From the NCBI GenBank assembly GCA_004348925.1, contig RCMX01000001.1:1-36512 (forward strand): a stretch of DNA of 36,512 nucleotides, read 5' to 3'. Both the position numbers and the translations under genes were made by a program. This DNA comes from Actinomycetota bacterium. GTDB lineage: Bacteria; Actinomycetota; Coriobacteriia; Anaerosomatales; Anaerosomataceae. Under the pieces are notes generated by a model. The model had not been told where the DNA came from. It did not search any database and worked only from the letters and a program-made list of their open reading frames with translations. Shown piece after piece: positions 16,678-24,219 of this stretch (positions are counted from its first letter, which is position 1; each line of letters opens with the position of its first letter).

Positions 16678-17486
16678 CCGACGCGCTCTCATATACGTAC
16701 GGTTCGGGCACCGCGTTTGCCGCGTCCGCACTGGCGAACGTGTCGCTCGCGCTCGCTCCCGGCGAGCTGGTGCTGGTCGTCGGCGCGACCGGCTCGGGCA
16801 AGTCCACGCTTCTGCGGTTGCTCTCGGGACTGCTTGAGCCCGACGCTGGGACGGTGCTGGTCGACGGCGAGAAGCCGGGGCGTCCCGGTTGCGTGGGCAT
16901 CGTCTTCCAGAACCCCGAGACGCAGTTCTTTGCCGAGACGGTCCTCGACGACGTGCTCTTCGGCCCGCGCAACCTGCGATTTGTAGATGCCGAGGATGCG
17001 GCGCGCGAGGCGCTTGTAAGCGTCGGGCTGCCTGTTGAGCGCTTCGGCGACCGCTCGCCGTTCACGCTTTCGGGAGGCGAGGCGCGTCGCGTCGCAGTCG
17101 CCGGCGTGCTGGCGATGCGCCCGGCGTACCTGTTGCTCGACGAGCCGACCGCCGGGCTCGATCGCGAGGGCCGCGATGCTGTGCTTGCCGCGATCGCCGT
17201 TGCGCGCGAGCGTGCGGGCGTTCTCGTGGTCACGCACGACCCCGAGCAGTTCCTGCCGGTGGCGACACGCGTGCTTGCGCTCGCCTCAGGAGCGACGGCG
17301 TTCGACGGAAGCGTGAGCGAGCTGCTGGAGGACCCCGGTCCGTATGAGCGAGCCGGACTTGCGCTGCCGGACGTCATCCGGGCGCAGGTCCTGGCCCGCG
17401 CTCGCGGCGCCGCGATCTCATCGATCGCACTTGACCCCGTTCAGGCGGCCGCCACTCTCGCCAAAGCCAGGGCGGTGCTCCGATGA
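16665..17486 (+). CDS. ecfA2: ECF transporter ATPase A2
   Basis: This is the second ATPase of the ECF module, forming a heterodimer with EcfA1. The 273-aa product shows Walker A GATGSGKST (residues 40-48), Q-loop FQNPETQFF (81-89), the signature LSGGE (135-139), Walker B LLLDEPTAGLD (156-166) and the H-switch H191. It overlaps ecfA1 upstream and shares a 4-nt ATGA overlap with ecfT, so all three are likely coupled. The substrate-binding S component is not encoded here. Confidence 0.94.
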   Translation: MALVADALSYTYGSGTAFAASALANVSLALAPGELVLVVGATGSGKSTLLRLLSGLLEPDAGTVLVDGEKPGRPGCVGIVFQNPETQFFAETVLDDVLFGPRNLRFVDAEDAAREALVSVGLPVERFGDRSPFTLSGGEARRVAVAGVLAMRPAYLLLDEPTAGLDREGRDAVLAAIAVARERAGVLVVTHDPEQFLPVATRVLALASGATAFDGSVSELLEDPGPYERAGLALPDVIRAQVLARARGAAISSIALDPVQAAATLAKARAVLR

Positions 17487-18280
17487 GAGTCCCCGTCGCA
17501 TTCGGACAGTACGTGCCGGTCGAATCGCCGGTGCACGCCCTCGACCCGCGGACGAAGATGGGTCTTGTGGCCGCGTTCACCTTCTCGCTCTTCCTCATGC
17601 ACGGCCTCATCGGCCTTGCGCTCGCGGGCGTGCTCGTCGCCGCGGTCGTGCGCATCTCGCGCGTGCCGTGGCGGATCGCGCTCCGTGGCACCAAGGCGGT
17701 CATGCTCATCCTGATCATCACTTTGGCGGCGCACGCGCTCAGGTGGAACCCCGCCACGGTGAGTCTCGTTCGTATCGGCCCGCTTGCCGTGGACGGCCCG
17801 GGGCTGCTCACGGGCGTCTTCTTCGCGGCGCGCATCGTGCTGCTCGTGGTGGGGACGTCGCTCCTCACGCTCACCACCTCGCCGGTCGCGCTCACCGACG
17901 GCCTCGAGCGACTCATGCACCCGCTCGAGCGGGTGCACTTCCCGGCAAGCGAGGTCGCGATGATGCTCACCATCGCGCTTCGCTTCATCCCCACCACCGC
18001 GCAAGAAGCCGAGAAGATCCTCGTTGCCCAGACAGCACGCGGTGCGCGCTTCGACGAGGGCGGCCCGATCCGTCGCGCGAAGGCATTCGGGCCGGTGCTG
18101 GTGCCGCTCTTCGTGAACCTCTTCCGCCGGGCGGACGACCTTGCAACCGCCATGGAGTCGCGCTGCTACCGTGGTGGCATCGGCAGGACCCGGCTGCACG
18201 AATCGGTGATGCGAACCGCCGACTGGGCGGTGCTATGCTTGGGCTCGGCTGCGCTCGTGGCGCTGGGCCTGGTGCTCTAG
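17483..18280 (+). CDS. ecfT: ECF transporter transmembrane protein T
   Basis: EcfT is the membrane scaffold that joins the two ATPases to exchangeable S components. The 265-aa product has several hydrophobic segments (about residues 28-57, 72-85, 108-130, 157-170 and 247-264). It carries the two coupling-helix motifs TARGARF (184-190) and MESRCYRGG (224-232). With no S gene nearby, it probably serves several substrates, as group II ECF systems do. Confidence 0.93.
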   Translation: MRVPVAFGQYVPVESPVHALDPRTKMGLVAAFTFSLFLMHGLIGLALAGVLVAAVVRISRVPWRIALRGTKAVMLILIITLAAHALRWNPATVSLVRIGPLAVDGPGLLTGVFFAARIVLLVVGTSLLTLTTSPVALTDGLERLMHPLERVHFPASEVAMMLTIALRFIPTTAQEAEKILVAQTARGARFDEGGPIRRAKAFGPVLVPLFVNLFRRADDLATAMESRCYRGGIGRTRLHESVMRTADWAVLCLGSAALVALGLVL

Positions 18281-18288
18281 GAGGATCG

Positions 18289-19065
18289 TTGTCCGACGAA
18301 GTCATCGTTCTCACCGTGTCCTACGACGGGACCGACCTATCGGGATTCGCACGCCAGCCGGAGTGTGACACCGTGCAGGGTCGGCTTGAAGCTGCGCTTG
18401 AGACCATCCTGCGCGAGCCGGTCGAGACCACCGGCGCGGGTCGCACCGACGCTGGCGTTCACGCGCTCGGCCAGGTCGTGACGTACGCCGCAACCGGTGC
18501 CGAGCCGGACTCGCGCGCGTTCATCCGCTCGCTCAATGCGCTCTGCGGTCCGGAGGTCATCGTCACCGGCGTTCGCCGCGCGCCCGCGGGCTTCAGCGCG
18601 CGCTTCTCGGCGGTTGGCCGAGAGTACCGCTACCGCATCGTGCCCGGTCCGGTCGCACCGCTCTTCCTCGGCCGGTTTGCCTGGTGGACGCCCTCGGCGC
18701 TCGACCTGAACGCGATGCGCGAGGCGGCAGCACTGCTGGTGGGGGAGCACGACTTCCGGTCGTTCTGCGTGACGGACTCCGCGGTGGGCAAGCGTACCGT
18801 GCGCCGTATCGAGGCGATCGAGATCGCACCCACGCACGAGATGGGGGAGCACTGCATCGTCGTGCGCATCGTGGGCAACGGGTTCCTGCACTCGATGGTG
18901 CGCATCATCGTAGGCAGTCTCGTGGAGGTCGGCCGGGGCAAGCGCTCTCCCGAGTGGATAGCCGAGGTTCTTGCGGCGTGCGACCGCGGCGTTGCCGGCC
19001 CTACGGCGCCGGCGCTTGGTCTCACGCTCTGGCATGTGGACTACGCCGAGGAGTGCTGGCTGTAA
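18289..19065 (+). CDS. truA: tRNA pseudouridine(38-40) synthase
   Basis: TruA makes pseudouridine at positions 38-40 of tRNA anticodon arms. From TTG at 18289 the product is 258 aa. SYDGTDLSGFARQP near the N-terminus and GAGRTDAGVHALGQ with catalytic D54 are diagnostic, as are HDFRSFC and NGFLHSMVRIIVG. TTG was chosen because it lies 4 nt after AGGAGG and gives the normal N-terminus. The ecfT-truA-rplM order is common in Gram-positive bacteria. Confidence 0.94.
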   Translation: MSDEVIVLTVSYDGTDLSGFARQPECDTVQGRLEAALETILREPVETTGAGRTDAGVHALGQVVTYAATGAEPDSRAFIRSLNALCGPEVIVTGVRRAPAGFSARFSAVGREYRYRIVPGPVAPLFLGRFAWWTPSALDLNAMREAAALLVGEHDFRSFCVTDSAVGKRTVRRIEAIEIAPTHEMGEHCIVVRIVGNGFLHSMVRIIVGSLVEVGRGKRSPEWIAEVLAACDRGVAGPTAPALGLTLWHVDYAEECWL

Positions 19066-19103
19066 GCAGGCCGCGAGAGGATAGATACGCCCGGTGGCGT
19101 TTG

Positions 19104-19132
19104 TTGACTATCTGAACTCCCGCGGCTAAAGT
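19104..19132 (+). promoter_or_regulatory. sigma-70-type promoter for rplM-rpsI
   Basis: TTGACT (19104-19109) and TAAAGT (19127-19132) are separated by exactly 17 bp, five and four matches to the consensus. They sit in the 138-nt gap between truA and rplM, about 60-70 nt before the rplM start. This gives the L13-S9 pair its own promoter. Confidence 0.7.
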
Positions 19133-19203
19133 GTAAGGGTTCGTTTCCTGAGCCCCGTGAACTCATGAAAACGACACCGTAATCTCAGTTTCTGGAGGAC
19201 TTA

Positions 19204-19638
19204 GTGAAGACCTATTACGCGAAACCCGGCGAGGTCGAGCGCGAGTGGCTGCTCATCGATGCCACCGACATCCCGCTCGGCAGACTGGCGAGCGAGGTCG
19301 CGACAATACTGAAGGGTAAGCGCAAGCCGCAGTACACCCCTCATGTCGACACTGGCGATTTCGTCATTGTCATCAACGCGTCCAAGATCAAGCTCACCGG
19401 TAACAAGCTCACCGACAAGAAGAAGTTCCGCCACTCCGGTTATCCGGGCGGACTCAAGTCGATCACCATGGGTGATCTGCTTGCCAGCAAGCCGGAGCGC
19501 GTCATCGAGGGTGCCGTCAAGGGCATGCTCCCCAAGAACACGCTCGGCCGCGCAATGGGCATGAAGCTCAAGGTGTACGCCGGTCCCGAGCACAAGCAGC
19601 AGGCTCAGAAGCCGCGTCAGATCACCCTGGAGGGCTAA
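19204..19638 (+). CDS. rplM: 50S ribosomal protein L13
   Basis: L13 is an early-assembly protein of the large subunit. The 144-aa product starts [30 protein letters not shown]. It contains [16 protein letters not shown] and the C-terminal [29 protein letters not shown] motifs. GTG start at 19204 after CTGGAGGAC. A good promoter lies upstream. It is 3 nt from rpsI, its constant partner. Confidence 0.98.
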   Translation: MKTYYAKPGEVEREWLLIDATDIPLGRLASEVATILKGKRKPQYTPHVDTGDFVIVINASKIKLTGNKLTDKKKFRHSGYPGGLKSITMGDLLASKPERVIEGAVKGMLPKNTLGRAMGMKLKVYAGPEHKQQAQKPRQITLEG

Positions 19639-19641
19639 CGC

Positions 19642-20040
19642 ATGGCCGAGAACAAAGCAGTCTACTGGGGTACCGGACGCCGTAAGACGTCTGTAGCCCG
19701 TGTGCGCATCACCCCCGGCACCGGCGTGTACACGCTGAACGGCCGTGACTTCGACAACTACTTCGGTCGTCCGGAACTCAAGAACTTCGTCGATCAGCCG
19801 TTCAAGGTCACCGAGACCCTCGGCCACTTCGACGTTATCGCTACCCTCAAGGGCGGCGGCGTCTCCGGTCAGCTTGGCGCGCTGCGCCACGGCATCTCGC
19901 GCGCACTGCTCGAGGCCGGCGACGACTATCGTGGCGAGCTTAAGGCCGCTGGCTTCCTGCGTCGTGACCCGCGTATGGTCGAGCGCAAGAAGTACGGTCT
20001 GAAGAAGGCTCGCAAGAAGCCGCAGTTCTCCAAGCGTTAG
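19642..20040 (+). CDS. rpsI: 30S ribosomal protein S9
   Basis: S9 reaches the P site with its C-terminal tail. The 132-aa product has [21 protein letters not shown], the [19 protein letters not shown] segment and the typical basic ending [12 protein letters not shown], whose last arginine contacts P-site tRNA in other bacteria. ATG at 19642. A strong intrinsic terminator follows 22 nt after the stop. Confidence 0.98.
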   Translation: MAENKAVYWGTGRRKTSVARVRITPGTGVYTLNGRDFDNYFGRPELKNFVDQPFKVTETLGHFDVIATLKGGGVSGQLGALRHGISRALLEAGDDYRGELKAAGFLRRDPRMVERKKYGLKKARKKPQFSKR

Positions 20041-20062
20041 AGCTGCGAGGCTGGATTCGTAC

Positions 20063-20095
20063 GAAGGGCCTGCCCAAGCGGCGGGCCCTTCTTTT
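20063..20095 (+). terminator. intrinsic terminator after rpsI
   Basis: GAAGGGCCTGCC (20063-20074) pairs with GGCGGGCCCTTC (20080-20091) in a 12-bp stem with one wobble and a CAAGC loop. TTTT follows at 20092-20095. It ends the rplM-rpsI transcript only 13 nt before the glmM start, so glmM either relies on readthrough or has a promoter not obvious here. Confidence 0.8.
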
Positions 20096-20108
20096 CGGAG
20101 GAGAACAG

Positions 20109-21443
20109 ATGTCCCGACTCTTCGGAACCGACGGCGTACGCGGAATCGCGAACGACGACCTTACGCCCGAGCTGGCGTTCAAGCTCGGCGAGGCGGCCGG
20201 TCACTTCCTCGGCGAGAAGGGCCGTGGCAGCATCGTCATCGGCATGGACACGCGACGCAGCGGTGACATGCTCGAAGCGGCGCTCGTGGCGGGCGTGTGC
20301 TCCGGCGGGGCCGACGCGTACCGGCTGGGCATCGTTCCCACGCCTGCGGTCGCGTACCTCACGCGGGCGCTCAAGGCGGACGGCGGTGTCGTGATCTCGG
20401 CATCGCACAATCCGGCCGCGTACAACGGCATCAAGTTCTTCGACCGCGATGGCTTCAAGCTTCCGGACGAGATCGAGGACGAGATCGAGGAGTTCCTCGT
20501 TTCCGAGCGGACGTGGAAGCGCCCGACCGGTCTTGGCGTTGGACGCTCGAAGATGGTGCCGGATGCCATCGACCGCTACATCTCGCATGCGGTAGAGAGT
20601 GTCCGAGGCGACCTGGTGGGGCTCACGATCGCGGTCGACTGCGGCCACGGCGCTGCGGCAAAGGCGACGGTGAAGGCGCTCAAGGACCTTGGCGCGCGCG
20701 TGCACGCCATCAACTGCGAGTACGACGGCATGGACATCAACGACGGCTGCGGATCCACGCACCTCGAGGTCATCTCTGAGCTCGTCAATGCGCACGAGGT
20801 CGACTTCGGCATCGCACACGACGGCGACGCTGACCGCGTGCTGGCTGTGGACGAGACCGGCGCCGAGCTTGATGGCGACGTGATCATGGCCATCTGCGCC
20901 GCGAAGATGAAGGAGCGCGGCGAGCTGCCGGGTGACACCGTCGTGGCGACCGTGATGAGCAACCTCGGCTTCGAGCGCGCCATGCGTGAGCGCGGCATCA
21001 ACGTCATCAAGACCAAGGTGGGCGACCGCTACGTTCTGGACCAGATGCGCACGTCGGGCGCGATGCTCGGCGGCGAGCAGTCCGGCCACGTCATCTTCCT
21101 CGCGCACACCACCACCGGCGACGGCCTCATCACCGCGCTGCAGCTTGCCGCGATCGTCCGCGAGTCGGACGAGCCGCTCTCGGAGCTGCGCCAGGTGATG
21201 CACCGCTACCCGCAGGTTCTGGAGAACGTGCACGTGGCCGACAAGGGCCTGCTCTCGGGCAGCTCGGCAATCCACGATGCCGTCCGCGCCGCCGAGGAAG
21301 AGCTTGGCGAGCATGGCCGAGTGCTGGTGCGCGCATCGGGCACCGAGCCGCTCGTTCGCGTGATGGTGGAGGCCGCCGACACCGAGACCGCCCGTGCGAT
21401 CGTCGACCGGATCTCGGAGGTCGTGCGGCGCGGGCTGGGGTAG
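20109..21443 (+). CDS. glmM: phosphoglucosamine mutase
   Basis: GlmM converts GlcN-6-P to GlcN-1-P for UDP-GlcNAc and cell-wall synthesis, the step after GlmS. The 444-aa product starts MSRLFGTDGVRGIAN. It has the phosphoserine loop SASHNP with catalytic S99, the metal loop DGDADRV, the sugar loop GGEQSGH and the phosphate-binding RASGTEPLVRVMVE at the C-terminus. ATG at 20109 follows CGGAGGAGA. An accessory block separates it from glmS. Confidence 0.97.
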   Translation: MSRLFGTDGVRGIANDDLTPELAFKLGEAAGHFLGEKGRGSIVIGMDTRRSGDMLEAALVAGVCSGGADAYRLGIVPTPAVAYLTRALKADGGVVISASHNPAAYNGIKFFDRDGFKLPDEIEDEIEEFLVSERTWKRPTGLGVGRSKMVPDAIDRYISHAVESVRGDLVGLTIAVDCGHGAAAKATVKALKDLGARVHAINCEYDGMDINDGCGSTHLEVISELVNAHEVDFGIAHDGDADRVLAVDETGAELDGDVIMAICAAKMKERGELPGDTVVATVMSNLGFERAMRERGINVIKTKVGDRYVLDQMRTSGAMLGGEQSGHVIFLAHTTTGDGLITALQLAAIVRESDEPLSELRQVMHRYPQVLENVHVADKGLLSGSSAIHDAVRAAEEELGEHGRVLVRASGTEPLVRVMVEAADTETARAIVDRISEVVRRGLG

Positions 21444-21515
21444 GATGGGGTCGCGGGGGCGGCAACCGGTGGCTGTCTGGTTGTCGGCGGCACACTGGTA
21501 GACGGGGTACGCACC

Positions 21516-21845
21516 ATGGGGATTCTCGGCCTTTGTGTGGTCATCCTTCAGCTTGCCACAGGCATCTGGACGATTGCCCTGGCCCGAAGCGGGTCGGAGA
21601 TGGCGCGCTTCGCACGAGGGATGCACTGGAGTGTTCTGATCGGCTTCTTCACGATGGGAGTCCTGCAGTCCAGGTCAGGCATCGTGGTGGATCCGGTCGT
21701 GATCTTCCCAGACAACGCCAAGACGTTCCTCATCGTATGCGCGGTGGAGCTTCCGCTGCTGCTATTCCCGGGAGACCACCTTCGGCGCGGACGCCGGACT
21801 GAGGCGTCCGAGATGCCTGACCCAGCCGAGGGGAATGGGCAATGA
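21516..21845 (+). CDS. small membrane protein of unknown function
   Basis: I do not recognise this 109-aa product. It has hydrophobic segments at about residues 3-22, 37-50 and 71-85, and a polar, acidic C-terminal tail (RRTEASEMPDPAEGNGQ). The ribosome binding site is weak. Its stop overlaps the ATG of the next tiny ORF by 4 nt, which suggests these small ORFs form a coupled set. It is the first gene of the accessory segment after glmM. No function can be proposed. Confidence 0.6.
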   Translation: MGILGLCVVILQLATGIWTIALARSGSEMARFARGMHWSVLIGFFTMGVLQSRSGIVVDPVVIFPDNAKTFLIVCAVELPLLLFPGDHLRRGRRTEASEMPDPAEGNGQ

Positions 21846-21976
21846 GCGACTACCTCATCTTCGGCTGCATCGTCATCACGGTGCTGCCTGCGCTTCGATG
21901 TTCCGAAACGGATCAGGACAAGGACTGCCGCTCTATGCGGAGCCGAGGCCGTGGGAGGCAATGTGAACGGGTTTGA
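21842..21976 (+). CDS. tiny ORF, possibly a frameshifted small membrane protein
   Basis: A 44-aa reading frame begins with ATG at 21842, overlapping the previous stop by 4 nt. It opens with a hydrophobic stretch (YLIFGCIVITVLPAL) and then turns arginine- and cysteine-rich. In the +1-related frame from 21898, a tail (FRNGSGQGLPLYAEPRPWEAM) ends at 21966, overlapping the next start GTGA by 4 nt. One missing base between about 21885 and 21898 would join the two parts. It may be a real short gene with a frameshift. Confidence 0.35.
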   Translation: MSDYLIFGCIVITVLPALRCSETDQDKDCRSMRSRGRGRQCERV

Positions 21977-22352
21977 GCCAAGCGATGTCATCCCGGCCGT
22001 GATTGCGGCTGTGCTATACGCGATCGCCTTCTCGCGCGTGAGCCGAAATGCTCGCAGAAGCGTGGATCGAGCCAATCGGACGATTGACGCCACGGTTGCT
22101 CACGGGTGGTTTAGGGATGTCCGCAGACTCAACGCTGCGACTCTGGGCGCGTTTGCGCTGTTCGTGTTGTTCGATGGAGTCCGGCGTCCGGGGTTTCTTC
22201 CCGTAGGCGTTGTGCTTGTGGCGGTCTTGGGTGCGATAGGTTGGCTGGTGCTCATGATGCCGATTGCGCCGCACCAGGAGCTCTTCTACGTCCGTTGGGT
22301 GCTAGGTGTGTCAGGGTACTCCCCGGCGCAAGTGGACCGTGATGATACCTGA
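21963..22352 (+). CDS. small membrane protein of unknown function
   Basis: This is an unrecognised 129-aa protein. I chose GTG at 21963 because GGGAGG lies 5 nt upstream; a GTG at 21951 would add four residues and overlap that ribosome binding site. Hydrophobic segments lie at about residues 8-26, 62-76 and 81-104, separated by a basic loop (RVSRNARRSVDRANR). The C-terminus runs directly into an RHS-repeat fragment in another frame, so the last residues may be altered by a recombination junction. Confidence 0.55.
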   Translation: MNGFEPSDVIPAVIAAVLYAIAFSRVSRNARRSVDRANRTIDATVAHGWFRDVRRLNAATLGAFALFVLFDGVRRPGFLPVGVVLVAVLGAIGWLVLMMPIAPHQELFYVRWVLGVSGYSPAQVDRDDT

Positions 22353-22489
22353 CCACCAAGTCGGTCTGGTCAGGCGGCCAGCTCGCCGTCGAGCTCGACT
22401 CCGACGGCACCCGCTACACCTACCTCTGGGGTCCCGGCCGCATCCCGCTCTCGGTCACGGCGAAGATGTCGCCAACGACGCAATACTGA
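22346..22489 (+). pseudogene. remnant of an RHS/YD-repeat protein gene
   Basis: Read from 22349, an open stretch gives LTTKSVWSGGQLAVELDSDG, then TRYTYLWGPGRIPLSVT, before losing similarity and stopping at 22487-22489. The pattern of YD-type repeats with DGTRYTYLWGPGR just before the core is familiar from RHS-repeat polymorphic toxin and wall proteins. There is no start codon or ribosome binding site, and only about 37 codons remain. It is a broken fragment left by recombination. I recognise it by style, without a search. Confidence 0.5.
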
Positions 22490-22548
22490 CAGTTCTAGTG
22501 ATGCAACGGAGGGGATGATGGACGGACTCCCGGCCATCTTCATCCTGC

Positions 22549-22577
22549 TGGACACTTGCCCCTATGATAACTATAGT
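22549..22577 (+). promoter_or_regulatory. promoter of the winged-helix / nucleotidyltransferase pair
   Basis: TGGACA (22549-22554) and TATAGT (22572-22577) are 17 bp apart, each five of six matches to the sigma-70 consensus. The transcript would begin near 22584 with a leader of about 40 nt carrying GGAAG (22612-22616). The -10 element lies inside the first of two palindromic operator-like repeats. Confidence 0.65.
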
Positions 22578-22603
22578 GGTCAATTGAGAACTATAGTTGT
22601 CAA
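22564..22603 (+). promoter_or_regulatory. two tandem 20-bp palindromic operators
   Basis: Two abutting 20-bp units occupy 22564-22583 and 22584-22603 and agree at 17 of 20 positions. The second, TTGAGAACTATAGTTGTCAA, is an inverted repeat with a single mismatched pair; its centre AACTATAGTT is a perfect palindrome. The units cover the -10 and the predicted start of transcription and are spaced two helical turns apart. This is the geometry expected for cooperative binding and autorepression by the downstream winged-helix protein. Confidence 0.65.
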
Positions 22604-22624
22604 GTGGAAACGGAAGTGTGCCCC

Positions 22625-23548
22625 ATGCGTGCCCCACGAGTCCAGCGCAGCAGACTGAGATACCCGCTTGATGTGGTGTTCGGTTCCGCAGCTCATGTTC
22701 GTCTGATGCGTGTCATCCAGCATGCGGTAGGCGGACCGGTCAGTGTTACCGATGCCGCCAGAATGGCGGGTTTGTCCAGGACTGGTGCGCGCAAGGCGCT
22801 GGAGGTGCTCGCCGGACTGGGTGTCATCAAACGCGTGGGGACCGGTCGGGCTCAGAAGTACGGCCCAGCAGAAGACGGCTTCTTCTCACCCGGGCTCATC
22901 CAGCTGTTCCAGCAGGAGCAGCAGCAGTATGAAGAGCTACTCGGCAGCCTGCGCGAGGCCGTAGGGATGCCGGAGATCCGGAATGCCTGGCTGAGCGAGC
23001 GAGTCGACCTAGAGGAACGCGCTCTTGAGCTTGACGTTGTGGTGGACACCAAGGTACTTAGCTGGATCGGACCCGAGCTTCGCACCCGTCTTATGCCCAC
23101 CGAGAAGCGATTCGACATCATCATCGAGTTCAACGCCTTCACACGAGCAGATGAGCCTCAGCTTCCCGCGGATGCCGTTCTCATTTGGGGACCTGGCGAC
23201 GAGGCCGCCGGTGAGCGTTCATCGGGTGCGCTGAGGTATACCGATTCGGTTGAGCGCTCCTGGCGGACGGCGCAGGCAATCGCAGAGATGATGAAGTCCG
23301 ATCCCTCGCTCGCCCGCAGGGCGCTGCAGTACACCAACATGCTCCTGCGCGAGGATCAGGGAACCGCAAGCGGCGACCTTGGTGAGTGGCGCCAGCTGCT
23401 GGAGAGCTACTCGGCAGAACGACTGCGCGACTTGCTGGTATCAAGGAGTTCTCGCGCCGATAGACTGCGGCGCAGCTCACCCTTCTTCGCCGTCCTGACC
23501 GCGGATGAGCGAGATCGGCTGCTTGAAGAGATCGAGAGCAGGCGATGA
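22625..23548 (+). CDS. winged-helix protein, putative antitoxin/regulator
   Basis: This is a 307-aa protein with a winged helix-turn-helix at about residues 25-80 (SVTDAARMAGLSRTGARKAL, then VIKRVGTGRAQKYG as the wing). It is followed by a glutamine-rich helix, a domain at about 108-175 that resembles a nucleotidyltransferase fold without active-site residues, and a helical C-terminus with RLRRSSPFFAVLTADER. I prefer ATG at 22625 (GGAAG 8 nt upstream) to GTG at 22604, which abuts the operator. It overlaps the next gene by 4 nt. It probably represses its own operon and may neutralise its partner; this role is inferred. Confidence 0.75.
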   Translation: MRAPRVQRSRLRYPLDVVFGSAAHVRLMRVIQHAVGGPVSVTDAARMAGLSRTGARKALEVLAGLGVIKRVGTGRAQKYGPAEDGFFSPGLIQLFQQEQQQYEELLGSLREAVGMPEIRNAWLSERVDLEERALELDVVVDTKVLSWIGPELRTRLMPTEKRFDIIIEFNAFTRADEPQLPADAVLIWGPGDEAAGERSSGALRYTDSVERSWRTAQAIAEMMKSDPSLARRALQYTNMLLREDQGTASGDLGEWRQLLESYSAERLRDLLVSRSSRADRLRRSSPFFAVLTADERDRLLEEIESRR

Positions 23549-24081
23549 GATATGACCAGCTGGAGCATGCAATTAGAGCCGCTTGTGACGTTGCGGGTGA
23601 TACGGAGCTACTGATCTTCGGCTCGCAGGCGATCCTGGCGAGCGTTCCTGAGGCGCCAGAAGCACTGAGAGCGTCGATCGAAGTGGACGTCCAGTCCAAG
23701 AATCGTCCGGAGATGACGGACTTCATCGACGGGGCGCTGGGCCAAGACTCGATGTTCCATGCAACCCACGGCTTCTACGTTCATGGTGTCTCTATCGAGG
23801 CGGCCACGCTTCCAGATGGCTGGCTGGAACGGACGGTGGCCGTCTCGCATCCTGTCAGAACCAAAGGGGGCACCGGGCAGTGCCTGGAAGCCCACGACCT
23901 GGCTGCGAGCAAGCTCGTTGCATACCGGGAGAAGGACAGGGTCTTCGTCGCCACGCTTCTTGGCGAAGGACTCATCGATAGCCAGGTTCTGCTCGGGCGG
24001 ATTCGTTCGCTCCCTGTGACTGACGCTGTCCGCAACAAGCTGATCCGATGGGTCGAAGTCACGATTGAAGATCTCGGGTAG
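23545..24081 (+). CDS. DUF6036-like nucleotidyltransferase, putative toxin
   Basis: This 178-aa protein resembles the DUF6036 group of nucleotidyltransferase-fold proteins, related in layout to AbiEii toxins. Visible elements are GSQ (G26-S27), an ExD pair E46 and D48 in ASIEVDVQ where DxD is usual, the family core IDGALGQDSMFHATHGFYVHGV (split around residue 71), ATLPDGW, and the AHDLAASKLVAYREKDR segment with D118, K123 and D131. The ATGA overlap with the upstream gene implies a fixed ratio of the two products. Target and toxicity are not known. Confidence 0.72.
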   Translation: MRYDQLEHAIRAACDVAGDTELLIFGSQAILASVPEAPEALRASIEVDVQSKNRPEMTDFIDGALGQDSMFHATHGFYVHGVSIEAATLPDGWLERTVAVSHPVRTKGGTGQCLEAHDLAASKLVAYREKDRVFVATLLGEGLIDSQVLLGRIRSLPVTDAVRNKLIRWVEVTIEDLG

Positions 24082-24154
24082 CACCGATTTGCGACGACAT
24101 TCACCGTCACAAGGCCGCCCCGCATCACCCGTAACCCTCCCGACAACCGCACAC

Positions 24155-24163
24155 TGATATAAT
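24155..24163 (+). promoter_or_regulatory. extended -10 promoter of glmS
   Basis: TGATATAAT gives a perfect TATAAT (24158-24163) with an extended -10 TG (24155-24156). No good -35 is seen at the right distance, as expected for extended -10 promoters. The transcript would start near 24170, about 50 nt before the ribozyme cleavage site. Confidence 0.6.
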
Positions 24164-24219
24164 CCTCGGCAAGCAAAGCGACGATGCCCGAGGAGGAATG
24201 CCCCACACATCTGAATGCG

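Noticed and set aside
17344-19065. 573-codon frame that includes truA
   Set aside because: Only the last 258 codons are TruA. The upstream part is a shadow of ecfA2 and ecfT, so it is not a fusion protein.
22515-22658. Short + strand ORF starting MMDGLPAIFILLD after a good GGAGGGG
   Set aside because: It runs through the promoter and operators of the winged-helix gene and turns into cysteine- and basic-rich sequence with no family likeness. It might be the start of a truncated gene, but it is too weak to list.
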